This document shows positions 1 to 9,763 of a DNA stretch of 64,000 bases, piece by piece (the stretch's first letter is position 1; each line of letters starts with the position of its first letter). A program made the position numbers and the translations under genes. Source of the stretch: Paraphaeosphaeria minitans (Eukaryota; Ascomycota; Dothideomycetes; Pleosporales; Didymosphaeriaceae); the NCBI GenBank assembly GCA_015832175.1, contig WJXW01000005.1, forward strand, positions 1,798,001 through 1,862,000, read 5' to 3'. The notes under the pieces are model-generated. The model did no database searches, had not been told where the DNA came from, and saw only the letters and a list, made by a program, of their open reading frames with translations.

Positions 1-279
1 CTTCTGTGTCGGCGCGTTGTCACGTGCCGTCCGTCCTCCCATGTCTTTGATATTTATGCGTCCTGCGAGCGACTCTGGGTCTCCGGTGGCTTCGTCTCCG
101 CGGCGGCTGGTGAATCTGCGGTCCGCTTGCAGGACCAAGTTGGACATGGCCGCATACTTGAATTGCGCGAGGTTGTTCTGCTGCGAGGCTAAACATGCGT
201 GAGTCTAATTCTGAGCTTGAACTCTACGAGACCTTAGTTGTGCACGCTTACCATCTTTGTTGCCCTTGCGGTCCGCCAT
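1..279 (-). CDS. BRR2: Pre-mRNA-splicing helicase BRR2, N-terminus (partial)
   Basis: This is the first 72 or so residues of the U5 snRNP DExH helicase that unwinds U4/U6 during spliceosome activation; the rest lies left of the window. Exon 1 is 279..252 (28 nt, MADRKGNKD plus one base), the intron is 251..189 (GTAAGC donor, TTTAG acceptor), and exon 2 runs from 188 to the edge. Spliced, the protein has QFKYAAMSNLVLQADR followed by RRGDEATGDPESLAGRI. These match the conserved start of Brr2/SNRNP200 (Y-K-A-x-S-N-L-V-L-Q-A-D-R, then D-E-P-T-G-E, then a G-[KR] segment), recalled from family knowledge. The start is supported by the short MAD opening seen in other members. Family assignment is strong even though no helicase motif lies in the window. 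The gene diverges from the acetyltransferase at 929. Confidence 0.85.
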
Positions 280-928
280 GATGAATAGCAGTACGTTGTG
301 TTTGGGCTAATAAGGTGTAGATGCGCAAGTCGTTCTGCCACAAGAGGAGGACGTAGTTAAACGCTCCGCTGCGAAATCGACTCGATCCAAGAGAAGTCGT
401 CCAGTTAGGTCTTGACCACAGGATGCGCGCGCTGTATTCGCCTTGGCGTTGGTCGCAACAGCGATTCGAGTGAGTGTGGGGGGGTCGCCAATCGTGCGCG
501 TCAATAATGCGCGCTGCCTCAGTGCGCAGTCGTCGCAAATATTATGGTGAGGCTGGTTGCAGGTAGATGGGGAGGATCGCGCAAGTGGGAGCGGCGATAG
601 TTTTGTAAATCTGCTCCGAGCTCCAAGGCACGGGCCACCACGTTATCACATGACATGGCTGCCTCATCGTACCCCTCTTGGCGCTTCTCACCAATCTAAC
701 TACGCGTACTTCTGATCCGACCGACGGTTTAATTTGAAATCGCTAGGCTCCAAAAATCACGGGATCTCGACTGCTGATAGCTCACGGTAAGTCCTACTCG
801 AGCGTGAGGCGTAGAAGCGTTAGAGCTTCAAGTCGAATCCCATGCGCGACGAATACCTATGTTTTCAAGTGGACCCCGGCTTGACGAGGATTTCTAGTTG
901 AAGCTAATCTCCACCCAGCATCCGTATC
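280..928. promoter_or_regulatory. Intergenic region between divergent BRR2 and GNAT genes
   Basis: It holds the 5' regions of two divergent genes. Both strands are open in short frames only, and none has a recognisable product. No repeat or tRNA was found. The stretch AGTCGAATCCC near 831 resembles a tRNA B box, but no A box or stems accompany it. Confidence 0.5.
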
Positions 929-1420
929 ATGGACATAAAAAAATTATCCGTACCAACGGGCTGGCAAGCTCCTGCCCCGTTGCAATACAAATATTTAACA
1001 GCCTCCATACTAAACGAGGAAGACGTGCAAGAGGACCTGGCCGCAGTGAACTCCAGCCACGAACTCATCCGCCGTACTCGGGGAGGCTCTTGGCCAGCCT
1101 TCGAACTGACGTTAGAGGAGAATCTACGCGACTTAAAATGGCATGCACAGGAAGCGCGAGACGGTGGCTCCCTTGCGTACGCCGTGAGGAATACCCAGGG
1201 CGAATATGTCGGCTGCTTCTACCTCCACCCGTTTGGTATGAAGACAAAATGGACAGAAGAACTGAGCGGCTACGACGTGGATGCGAACTGGTGGGTGACT
1301 ACGGAGGCGTATGGTCGAGGCGATTACGAAGTCCTATATCAGGGCTTGAAGGGGTGGATGGAGAAAGAGCTAGCCGCTGTAGGGAAGCCTTGGTGGTCAA
1401 ACGCCGAAATACCGGCCTAG
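929..1420 (+). CDS. GNAT-like N-acetyltransferase domain protein
   Basis: Single-exon frame of 163 residues starting MDIKKLSVPTGW. It resembles small fungal proteins annotated as N-acetyltransferase domain-containing. An N-terminal segment with basic and polar residues is followed by a strand-like stretch, SLAYAVRNTQGEYVGCFYL, which resembles the beta4 strand region before the acetyl-CoA loop of the GNAT fold. A Trp-rich segment (DANWWVTTEAYGRGDYE) then occupies the place where family members bind acetyl-CoA, and a C-terminal amphipathic helix follows. The classical Q/RxxGxG/A loop is not clear, so activity is uncertain. The overlapping longer frame from 898 has no recognisable composition and was not chosen. 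Substrate is unknown. Divergent from BRR2, convergent with TAF7. Confidence 0.7.
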   Translation: MDIKKLSVPTGWQAPAPLQYKYLTASILNEEDVQEDLAAVNSSHELIRRTRGGSWPAFELTLEENLRDLKWHAQEARDGGSLAYAVRNTQGEYVGCFYLHPFGMKTKWTEELSGYDVDANWWVTTEAYGRGDYEVLYQGLKGWMEKELAAVGKPWWSNAEIPA

Positions 1421-1870
1421 GTCAGTGGGGTTCTGTCTCGCAACATATTCTCTGATTATTGCCTTCGAGCTCACTTCACCACGAAAGACACACTGACCTC
1501 ACTCTCAATCTTACACCTCCCCACCGTCTCTGCCGTGGCTACAGAAGGAAGAGGAATTGACGCTGGTCATGCAAGATCATTTGATTAAATTCATGTTATG
1601 GATACTGCGCAAGAATGCTAAACAGTGCACGTGAGATGTGAGCTATGGCGCGAGGAAACCACCCGCTGGTGCTGGAACAAGCCGCACTCCCAATCAACCC
1701 ACAAATGCTGCAACTTACACCAAACACCATGCTCGGTTTAAACCACTCCTAGTGCAGAGTTCAGAGACGCCTTGAATTCCACACTGCTCGCTAGAATCTC
1801 TCGGTCTTCGAAGCTCGCTCTCTTCGCCAGCTTCATCCTACAAGTCCCATGGGCTGGTGGCTGCAGCGAG
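1421..1870. other. Convergent 3' intergenic region
   Basis: About 450 bases between the 3' ends of the GNAT gene and TAF7. No coding frame, repeat or RNA gene is supportable here. Presumably it holds both 3' UTRs. Confidence 0.5.
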
Positions 1871-3550
1871 CTACTCGCCCGTCCATTCCTCTTCGCTAAT
1901 CCCGAGTCGGCCCAGCTTGACTCTCCTGTCGCCGATGAGTCCGTCGAGCCGGCTTATCACTCTCTTCTTGAATAGCATGTTGTTCGTTGCATCCCTCTGT
2001 GTGATGTTTTGCTGAATCGCGGTGTCGAGGAGGCGAATTTGCTCCAGGATTTCTTCTCGCTCTCGTTGCCTTTCTGCCGCCTCAGGATCGTCGTCGTCAT
2101 CGTCATCGTCATCATCGTCATCATCGTCGTCGTCATCGTCATCGGGCGACGTGGCAGCTGCTGGGGTAGATGCTGCGCTCCCTGGCTCTATGACGATGTT
2201 GCCGTTCTGGGAAAGCGCATGCATGGCGACCTCGCGGGCGCCAGTCGTTGCAGGGGTTTCTACTTCGATCTCAGTGTTTCCGTTGAAGAGATCGTCCACA
2301 TTCACGTCGCCATTTGCTTCGACCTCAAGTTGATCGCCGTCGAGTTCATCGTGGAACATTGCCATAAGTTCAGCCTCATCAGCTAGCTCCATCGGCGTTT
2401 CTGCATATTCGGCGTCAGGCATGTCCTCGTCTTCGCCTTGAGCGTCTTGATTATCGGATTCTGCCTCTGAGGATTCGTCGTCGCTGTCAACCTGGCCAAA
2501 CTGAACATCCTCGGCGCCTTCATCAAGAGCGAGCAATTCTTCGACGGAGGTTTCGATGCGCTCTACGTCGAGGTACGACTTGCGGGGACGGAAACGGTGC
2601 TTACGCACCCATCGCATGGGCGGCGTGAGACCATGAGGGTATCGGTGTGAGTCCGGTTCAACCTCCCGGGGTCGCGTATACTTCTTAGCCTCCTCTTCGC
2701 TCTGCACGCGACCAAGAACGAGTAGCATCTGGCACACGTCTGCGGATTTTACCCAGTCCTTCTTATTCCAACTTTTGAGCGACTCAATCACGCAGGGCAG
2801 CTCCACCATGGTAGCAGCATAGTGACGACCTTGCACTGTGATCATAGCCTTGCGTCCTTCACGGTCGAAGAAGCGGAACTGCACGCCCGGTCCTCCATTG
2901 CTCATGCTCTTCCCGATGGTTTTCTCCTCTATGGCTTTCCGAAGCACATCATTGTCTGGACCAGATGCCATGCGTAGCACGAACTGGCTCTCGATGGCGG
3001 GGTCCCGTTCGGCCTCTTCTGCCTCACTATCATATCCCACACCCGGCGGTCGCATGGGTGGCCTCCCATGACCTTTGACTTTGAGGATTGCGGCCGGTGG
3101 GCGCCCTGTGCCGGTAGTGTTCTTTTTCAACGAGATCTTGATTGAGTTTGCCCGCGCAGCCTGCGTCAGTGCCACGGGGGGGCGAGCAGGCGCAATTTCG
3201 TCCTCGTCATCGCTCTCATCCACGTAGGCAGAAGACAGGCTCTTCATGGTGGGCTTAACTTTGCGCTTTGAGGGGTCGCGCTCCTCTCCGTCCTCGAGTG
3301 CGCGCTTCTTGGGCTTGGGGCCTGGCTTTGTCGCGGGCAGCAGCTGGCCATTCTCGTCCAGCTTGGACTTCTTTGTGTACTTGCGCTTCTGCTTTGGCGC
3401 ATCGCCGGGGCCATCAGCGTAGTCGCCAGCGGGAGCCGCCACGGGCTTGAACTTCAGGGCGAGCTTGGGTCCAGCGCTGGGTGCGGGCGAGTGCGCATCG
3501 GCAGGCGCGCCATCGGCGGGCTGGGAGCTGGTCTTGAGCTTGAGCTTCAT
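1871..3550 (-). CDS. TAF7: Transcription initiation factor TFIID subunit TAF7
   Basis: Uninterrupted 559-residue frame. Residues about 1-175 are basic, Pro/Ala/Lys-rich and probably disordered. Residues about 183-325 form the TAFII55 N-terminal domain: IESQFVLRM, a glycine-rich turn before FRFFDREGRKAMITVQGRHY, the segment MVELPCVIESLKSWNKKDW, a helix with QMLLVLGRV, and the closing GLTPPMRWVRKHRFR. These are the conserved blocks of TAF7 (yeast Taf67). The C-terminal half is very acidic and includes 19 consecutive Asp codons (plus-strand GTC/ATC triplets near 2085-2145). It ends with a predicted coiled coil of about 50 residues. In the family, TAF7 sits in TFIID bound to TAF1 and modulates its activity. 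The start has no competing upstream ATG in frame. Head to head with the TAF3-type gene at 3879. Confidence 0.92.
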   Translation of the reverse strand: MKLKLKTSSQPADGAPADAHSPAPSAGPKLALKFKPVAAPAGDYADGPGDAPKQKRKYTKKSKLDENGQLLPATKPGPKPKKRALEDGEERDPSKRKVKPTMKSLSSAYVDESDDEDEIAPARPPVALTQAARANSIKISLKKNTTGTGRPPAAILKVKGHGRPPMRPPGVGYDSEAEEAERDPAIESQFVLRMASGPDNDVLRKAIEEKTIGKSMSNGGPGVQFRFFDREGRKAMITVQGRHYAATMVELPCVIESLKSWNKKDWVKSADVCQMLLVLGRVQSEEEAKKYTRPREVEPDSHRYPHGLTPPMRWVRKHRFRPRKSYLDVERIETSVEELLALDEGAEDVQFGQVDSDDESSEAESDNQDAQGEDEDMPDAEYAETPMELADEAELMAMFHDELDGDQLEVEANGDVNVDDLFNGNTEIEVETPATTGAREVAMHALSQNGNIVIEPGSAASTPAAATSPDDDDDDDDDDDDDDDDDDDPEAAERQREREEILEQIRLLDTAIQQNITQRDATNNMLFKKRVISRLDGLIGDRRVKLGRLGISEEEWTGE

Positions 3551-3878
3551 GTCGGGCGCGTGGTCGGCGTGTGGGAAGGCGGCAGCGGCGGTGCGGCTCG
3601 GGCGCGCCGCATTTGCGTGGCTGCTGAAGAATGGGCGGGCGAGGTGTGCTTGAAATGAGTGTGTAGGTAGGGTTGCGGCGGAAGCCCTGCAGATGCGGAG
3701 GTGACGGTCTTGGCAGGCGCCACCAAAAGTGAAGGACCAGAGCGCTTGCCGCCGACACGACCTTCACACCTGCGCAAACCGAACACGGCCGGACACAATG
3801 CGCCGCCTGCTGCCCCAGTAATCCGCGACGACACACCAAACCTCTGCACACTGCCCGGCACCCTCCACGCGCGCCGCC
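3551..3878. promoter_or_regulatory. Bidirectional promoter of TAF7 and TAF3-type genes
   Basis: The two start codons lie 328 bases apart on opposite strands, so both TFIID subunit genes must share this interval for their 5' UTRs and core promoters. The interval is GC-rich and has no obvious TATA box. Co-regulation is an inference from the geometry and from the shared complex. Confidence 0.6.
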
Positions 3879-4689
3879 ATGTCCACCAACGATGTCTATC
3901 TCGCCCTCCTGCGCCCGGCGGTGCTCGACATCCTTCGCGCCGCTGGCTTCAACGGCGCAAAGCCCTCCGTCGTCGATACGGTCGTGGATCTCACCGCGCG
4001 CTACCTCACCCTACTCGCATCTCGCACCGCCTACAATGCGTATTCGAATCACAATGACCTAGAATCCGATGTCACTGACGTGCGCATGGCCATGCAGGAC
4101 TGCGGTCTCCTCGTCCCGACCCTAACCACTGCCGAGGAGGTCTGGAAGGAGATTCTGCGCAAGCCCCTCGATGAGTACGAAGACGCCGGCGCGCGCGCAG
4201 AGGAGGAGAGGAGGCGTGATCGGCAGGACACAGCTGATGTCACAGCCTTTATCGACTGGGTGCAAGGGAAGCAAAATGAGGAGATTATGAGGATAGCAGG
4301 CACGCTGAAGCAAAAGGATTCGCCCACCACGGCGCTTACTGCACAGGAGGAACGCGACACGCAGGAGATGGAAGACTACCTCACTAGTATGTTGAACAAC
4401 GGCACATACAAGCGGGCAAGGCTAATGTTACTTTTTAGCGCTCATGAAGAAGCACAGCAAGACTGGCGTCGACGCTCGATATCAAGGCACCCTGGTCGGC
4501 AAACCAGCTGAGCTCCGCTCCGTCAAGATTGAAGGAGGCGCAGAAGAATCCATAGAAGAATGGTGTCGCAAGGCCCGGGAGAGATCAGCCAAAGCCACTG
4601 TCACACAGCGTGAAAACGTCGAAATGGAAGATTTGTCGGATGCGGTCGATTCCCGGGAAGGCTCGCAGGATATTGCCATGGAGCTATAG
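3879..4689 (+). CDS. TAF3: TFIID subunit TAF3-type protein (bromodomain-associated histone fold)
   Basis: Two exons, 3879..4386 and 4439..4689, with a 52-nt intron (GTATGT donor, CTAAT branch, TTTTTAG acceptor), give 252 residues. Residues 1-80 match the bromodomain-associated histone fold: LLRPAVLDILRAAGF, SVVDTVVDLTARYL, then DVRMAMQDCGLL. The middle part is charged. The exon 2 motif LMKKHSKTGVDARYQGTLVG is the hallmark of the short fungal homologues, which lack the PHD finger of animal TAF3. TAF3 pairs with TAF10 in TFIID. TAF8 also carries this fold, so the paralogue assignment rests on the KKHSKTGV segment and is somewhat less certain than the fold. Without splicing, the exon 1 frame reads into a stop shortly after the intron, so the intron is needed. 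Confidence 0.85.
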
Positions 4690-5414
4690 TGCCTTACACT
4701 CTAATCCTGCTTCAGCATAGCGAAGGCGTTACGAGGTCATGGGGGTGGCGCATATGGAGTTTTGATTGGTTTGGGCGAATTTACATCTGGATTTGGATCA
4801 TGTTCATTCGAAAGAAGCGTCGCTGCAGTACTAGGTGCCATCTACTTGCATTGTGGAGCATCCCTAGTGTACCACAACGAGATGCATTCGGTTTTATCTT
4901 GCCATGTCTCACGAAGGCAGTCGATGCAGCTTTCGTGAGTGGCCCCTGGACTGGCAGGGAGAGACCGTTCGAGTACAGCCAGAGAAACAGAGAAAAAAAT
5001 CGCCTCTGCTGTTTCGATGTTCATACTGCAATTTCGGAACCGAGAAACGTCGAAGCAGTTCAGGTTCGAATGCACGCATGCAACCTTCGGGTTGATGCTA
5101 TTTCTGAACCACGTGTCGTCGACAAACTTGCGCACAATAGACAGGTAAGATCAAGACCACCCCCACCCATTGATCAAATTACACGAATAATGTAATAGAC
5201 AGTAAGAGATAGACGCCGCGGCCTAAATTCGCGTTTGTAGCCCAACGGGGGCGTCACTGATAGCTCCTCCAACCCCGCCTACGTCATCGTTCTACAATTC
5301 CCCATGCACAAAACCAACCCGCAACAACAATCCCAATCTCGCTGCAATCTCGAAGCAACACCCGCTCCATATCACCAAACCTTAAATCAACACCACAAAC
5401 AGCTACAATCCACC
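4690..5414. other. Intergenic region
   Basis: 725 bases between the TAF3-type gene and the next start codon. Several frames are open but none shows a recognisable domain or splice-supported continuation. The last 120 bases, A/C-rich just before 5415, look like a fungal 5' UTR. Confidence 0.5.
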
Positions 5415-6056
5415 ATGTCCTCTCTCGAACCCACAGGCCCTTCCCAGCCCAGCCTCAACCAGGCCTACACCACCCCCGGCAACGCCGCGACCAAAGAGCC
5501 TGTCGAGCAAGCCCAGACAGACTCCAATGCTCGCTCCAATGCTCTCTACAAGTCGGAGCCCGTAGATAGGCGCGTACCCAACGAGCAAGTCGCGCCGGGA
5601 ACTGAAGGCCAGGCGAAGGCGCCCGGTGGTGGCATCCACGTAAGTGCAGATCGACTAGACATGGGTGGGTGTCGAGCAGTCACAGTGACACATGTTCTTC
5701 GCTCACTCCGGATCCGCACGATTCTTTTTGGTCACGACTGACCTTCCTCACAGGGCGCACCCGCAGGCGAGGAAGCCAAGGGCCTCACCGAAGAGGACGT
5801 GGGCCGGCACAACGAGCTCGACGGAGCGCAGATGGCAGCACCAGGCGAAGGCGACATCGCCACCGCCGTTGCCAACAACGACACTTTTGGCGCGGGCGGC
5901 GCAGGCAAGGAGCAGGACTTCGCGAGCGACCTGGACGGGAAGAAGGTAGAGCAGCAGGAGGCGCGGGACCAAATCAAGTCAAAGAGGGCGGCGGGCGCAA
6001 CTGTCGGTGGTGCGTTGGGTCAGACGGGGGGACCAGCGAGTCCTGTGGGCCAGTGA
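5415..6056 (+). CDS. Small hydrophilic Gly/Ala-rich protein, function unknown
   Basis: Exons 5415..5639 and 5754..6056 with a 114-nt intron (GTAAGT donor, CTCACAG acceptor) give 175 residues beginning MSSLEPTGPSQPSLNQAYTT. An in-frame ATG lies upstream at 5304, but the segment from it is Gln/His-rich and 5'-UTR-like, and the CACCATG context favours 5415. The protein has no signal peptide, membrane segment or cysteine. It is rich in Gly, Ala, Glu, Gln and Asp, with a segment GLTEEDVGRHNELDGAQM in exon 2, and is probably disordered. Composition resembles LEA-like stress proteins, but no family motif is certain. I do not recognise a specific function. Confidence 0.7.
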
Positions 6057-7020
6057 GGCACCCGAATGGTGGGGTATAGGGTTGAGAGGTCTGGGAAGAT
6101 CGATTGCGCGATGTTGAGAGGCTAAGCGGGCACGAGCGAGGTTCCGAGGGATAACTGTACGAATAGGTCAAATATGTACGAAAAGAAGTATTCCGCTACG
6201 ATGCCGTATATTACGCTGACGCCAGAAAGTAGACTCGACGAGTGAGATCGCCATCTGGCACCAAATAGCTCTTGTCAGTGTGAAGGCACGCACTGCCGAG
6301 CAGTCTGAAGAAAGTGCCCAGCCTGTTCAACCTTTTAATACAACCCCTTAGAAACGAACAGTCGGTTTGTCTCGTTTCGGCACCAGGGTTGCCATCTGCA
6401 GCCCACACTCATGTAGCATGGCAACACATATCACCGGGTCGAACCCAAAGCAGACCGACTCCGTCAGTTGTACATCTTCAGCACTAGCAAGTCTCCAAAA
6501 CTCTCATTGTAAGCCTTGCAGAAATCTTAGCAGATTGCTGACGTCTTTAGGCGTTGCAGTCCATCATGCCCTGGCCGGATTTTCCTGCTTCTGCATGAAA
6601 CCATACATCGCCCCACGGAACAAAACTCCGAGAGTAGCAGGTCTACCAAGCATAATTCAGCGCCCTTTGTGATCGCTGTGCCAATTCCGCGGTCACGAAA
6701 CACCAGACGAGTATCAGAGCGTCAGATACGCCCTGGGTTGGCCATTTGAAGCCTTTTTGTTGCTTAACATGGCAAGCGCTTCTGCCGGCGCAATTTTGGG
6801 TCATTATGCCAGCCAATCTGCTACTACGTGGCGCGTGGTTCCACGTAAGCCATTGGAATTTCCACATCACCTGGGATGGGATTTTTGCTTGGAATGTGGA
6901 GGCCTTGCCGACACTTCCGTGCTCCAAACACTTGGATATCACTCGTATATAATGAGGGAAATGTAAGCATGCAGACCTTTGCTAAACATCTACAGCTCTC
7001 ACGAAAGCATCATCGCCAGC
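6057..7020. other. Intergenic region
   Basis: About 960 bases with only short overlapping frames. The reverse complement near 6440-6455 reads GGGTTCGACCC, like a tRNA B box, but no matching stems or A box are present. A 5' UTR for the adhesin at 7021 is expected at the right end. Confidence 0.45.
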
Positions 7021-9757
7021 ATGGTCATCGTGAAACACCTTGTCTACCTTGGTCTACTGACCTTTTCGGGGTCCGACGCATCATGGGTTTGGGGTCGGCA
7101 ACAAAGAGGCCAGGATGAGATCAATGTGCGAGATACGCTTGCGCAGTTCTTTGCTCGATCTCCTCAAGGCCATGGCGGAGGAGGAGGCCATGGCGGCGGG
7201 GCACACGGGGGAGGAGGCGGTCGAGGCGGCGGCGGCGGTGGTGGTGGTGGTGGGCATGGAGGTGGAGGCCAGCACGGCGGTCCTGTTGGTAAGTGACTCT
7301 TACTCTTGGAGAACGAAAGACTCCTGCCTCGCATTTCTCAGACATGGACCACCCTGTCTGAACTCACACTGACTTGGTATTCACACTTTAGGTCATGGAG
7401 GCGGAGGTCAGCACGGCGGTCCTGGTGGAAATGGCGACCAACACGGCGGCCCCGTTGGGCATGGACCTCCAATTGGCCACGGAGGTCCTGCTGGCGGCGG
7501 AGGCCCAATCCTCGGCATACCACCGTATGACCCAGGGGAGTACGAGCCGGGATATCCGCCCTACCCACCTGGATATATACCAAGACCCCTCCGAACAACT
7601 ACAATCTCTGTCGGCTCAGTAGGCTATACTTCGACGATCTTCACGACGGACGCTTATGGAAGACCGACTCGATTTGTCGTGGTTGCTGTCCCGACGATAT
7701 TCTCTCCAACCTCATCCTCTCCGACCTTGTCCTTTCCGACGACGACCCCCGCGCCCCTCGAAACGATTACAGTGACGGCCGGTTCGATTCCCTTCACGTC
7801 AACTCTGACCACCACGGGCGCTAATGGGTTGCCAACTGGTATCGTGGTCGTCAACGTCCCTACTATTGCACCACTCCAGACGATTACCAGGACCAGAGGT
7901 TCGTTTCCCTTCACAGAGACGCTTTTGACGACGGATGCTGTCGGACTGCCAACCAGTGTCGTAGTGGTAAGCAACCCATCGGGGATCAAGTGGACGTGCC
8001 TTGCAGAAGCAAAGGCGCTGAAACATACACCACCCTGTCTTAACTCGCACTAACTTTTTACCCGCACCTCAGGTCTATGTTCCTGCTTCTGCAACAACTA
8101 GTGAATCGATTCCTTTCACGTCGACCATCTCCACGACGGATGCCTTTGGCTCGCCGACTAGTTTCGTCATAAGCGACGTGCCCACACCCAGCCCATCCCT
8201 CGAAACAATTACTGTAACGGGCGGCTCCGTCAGTCTTACGCAGACGATCATAACGACTGACGCAAATGGGATTCCCACTCGAATTGTGGTTGTCAACGAA
8301 CCTACACAGCCCTCCCTGCCTTTCGAAACAATCACTGTTACAAGCGGATCTGTCGGTTTCACCTCGACTGTATCCACTACTGATGCCAACGGTCTCCCCA
8401 CCAGTGTGGTTGTCATCAACGTTCCTGCATTACCAGTCCAAACGGATGTGGAGACCACCTCCTTCGAAGGCCTCACCACGATTGTGGGGCCTACTGACGC
8501 TAGCGGGTCTTCAGTTGAGGTCGTCATACCAACATCTACCGATATCGAGATTGAACCCACACTTGAACCCACGCTTGAACCCACGCTGGAACCTACGCTT
8601 GAACCAACACCTAGCGATATCATTGTTGAACCCACGCCCAGCGATATCATTATTGAACCCACGCCCAGCGACATCGTGATCGAGCCGACGAGCGAGGTCA
8701 TCATTCCCACACTAGTTCCTTCAGGCGTAGAGGCCCCCCTCCAAACCATTACTGTCACCGATGGCCCAGTCGGCTACACCTCAACTGTGTAAGTGAACCA
8801 ACAGGCACGAAGTGCTTGTCTACTTATCTCGTTTGAGTCATATACCACACTGTCTTACCTCATACTGACTTTATGCCTGTTTTTGCCTGAGACATGCACC
8901 AGCCTGTCTTAACAACACACGCTAACCTTGTCTCCGCACGTAGGCCTACCACCGATGCCAATGGTCTCCCTACATCTGCGATCGTGGTCAATGTCCCACC
9001 GCTTAGCACCATCACCACCACGAGCGGCTCAGTCGGCTTTACATCCACCGTAGCCACCACAGACATCGACGGCGGCCCAACATCAGTCGTAGTAGTTGGC
9101 GTTCCTCTCCCCAGTGGCGCCTGTCCAGTCGACTCCGTACCCCAAGCCTGTCTCCAAGCAGGCATCGGCCTAGACGTAGCCTACTACGCAAATTCCATTC
9201 TCTACGCCGATGCTTTTGGTGCTGACAACGACGTCCTCCCAGACTACTACCTGGGTCTCGACGCCCTCGCAACGGGTTCCAGCACCGACCTCAATGTGCC
9301 CCTGGTTGACAACCCGGGAGGCGATTACATCACGATCCCTGACGCTCCGCAATACTTCGCAGATGTCGTCGCGGACTTCGCAGGCTTCGCGTACAACCCC
9401 AACAACGGGACCATCGTCCTGGCAGGGTACTTCAACCCCCCGATCAGCGGAAACTACAGCATCTGCGCGCAAGCCGACAACGAAGCTGCCTTGTATCTGG
9501 GCTCCGACAGGGCGTTCGAATGTGGGAGCACGGATGCACAGGTTGGTGCTGAAGCGAGTCTGGTGGGGACTGTTACAGAGCCGACGTGTCTGGATGTTTT
9601 CCTCGATGCACAGTTCCTCTACCCAATCCGCGAGGTGTATGGGCTCAATGGTCTGCCGTCGTTCTTATCGACGAACATCTCGCTGGCGGGGGCGCTCCTC
9701 CCGATTGATCTGACGTATGCGCTGTATCCACAGAACCTGGGCTGTGCCGAGGTGTAA
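7021..9757 (+). CDS. Secreted adhesin-like protein: Gly/His-rich, tandem repeats, GLEYA/PA14-like domain
   Basis: Four exons, 7021..7288, 7392..7966, 8073..8788 and 8944..9757, join in frame to 790 residues. A signal peptide (MVIVKHLVYLGLLTFSGSDA) is followed by a Gly/His-rich tract (about residues 45-130). Eight or nine repeats of about 36-40 residues come next, with consensus ETITVTSGSVGFTSTV, then TTDANGLPTSVVVVNVP. Repeats 6 and 7 are separated by a Pro/Glu/Thr-rich minirepeat (EPTLEPTL..., then EPTPSDII). The C-terminal 200 or so residues resemble a GLEYA/PA14-like ligand-binding domain, with YFADVVADFAGFAYNP and GYFNPPISGNYSICAQADNE-type features and paired cysteines. No GPI signal is seen. 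Known GLEYA proteins are wall adhesins, and that role is inferred here. The start at 7021 is chosen for the signal peptide. The three introns are homologous to one another (separate entries). Confidence 0.82.
7289..7391 (+). repeat. Introner-like intron, copy 1 (adhesin intron 1)
   Basis: 103-nt intron, phase 1, GTAAGT donor and TTTAG acceptor. Its 3' half (7342..7391) carries GACCACCCTGTCTGAACTCA and the branch-site block CACTGACTTGG, which recur in introns 2 and 3 and at 54733..54801. Confidence 0.7.
7967..8072 (+). repeat. Introner-like intron, copy 2 (adhesin intron 2)
   Basis: 106-nt intron, phase 0, GTAAGC donor and CTCAG acceptor. Bases 8005..8072 (GCGCTGAAACATACACCACC, then CTGTCTTAACTCGCACTAAC, then CCCGCACCTCAG) are the closest match to the orphan copy at 54733..54801. 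The similarity extends upstream of the branch site, beyond what splicing signals require. Confidence 0.75.
8789..8943 (+). repeat. Introner-like intron, copy 3, with doubled 3' half (adhesin intron 3)
   Basis: 155-nt intron, phase 2, GTAAGT donor and CACGTAG acceptor. It contains two successive versions of the family's 3' block: 8837..8890 (ATACCACACTGTCTTACCTC, then ACTGACTTTATGCC) and 8891..8943 (GCACCAGCCTGTCTTAAC, then GCTAACCTTGTCTCCGCACG). The doubling accounts for its greater length. Confidence 0.7.
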
Positions 9758-9763
9758 ACGGGG

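Noticed and set aside
6430..6460. Possible tRNA T-arm GGGTTCGACCC on the minus strand
   Set aside because: The 7-base loop cannot be flanked by paired 5-base arms and there is no D-arm upstream.
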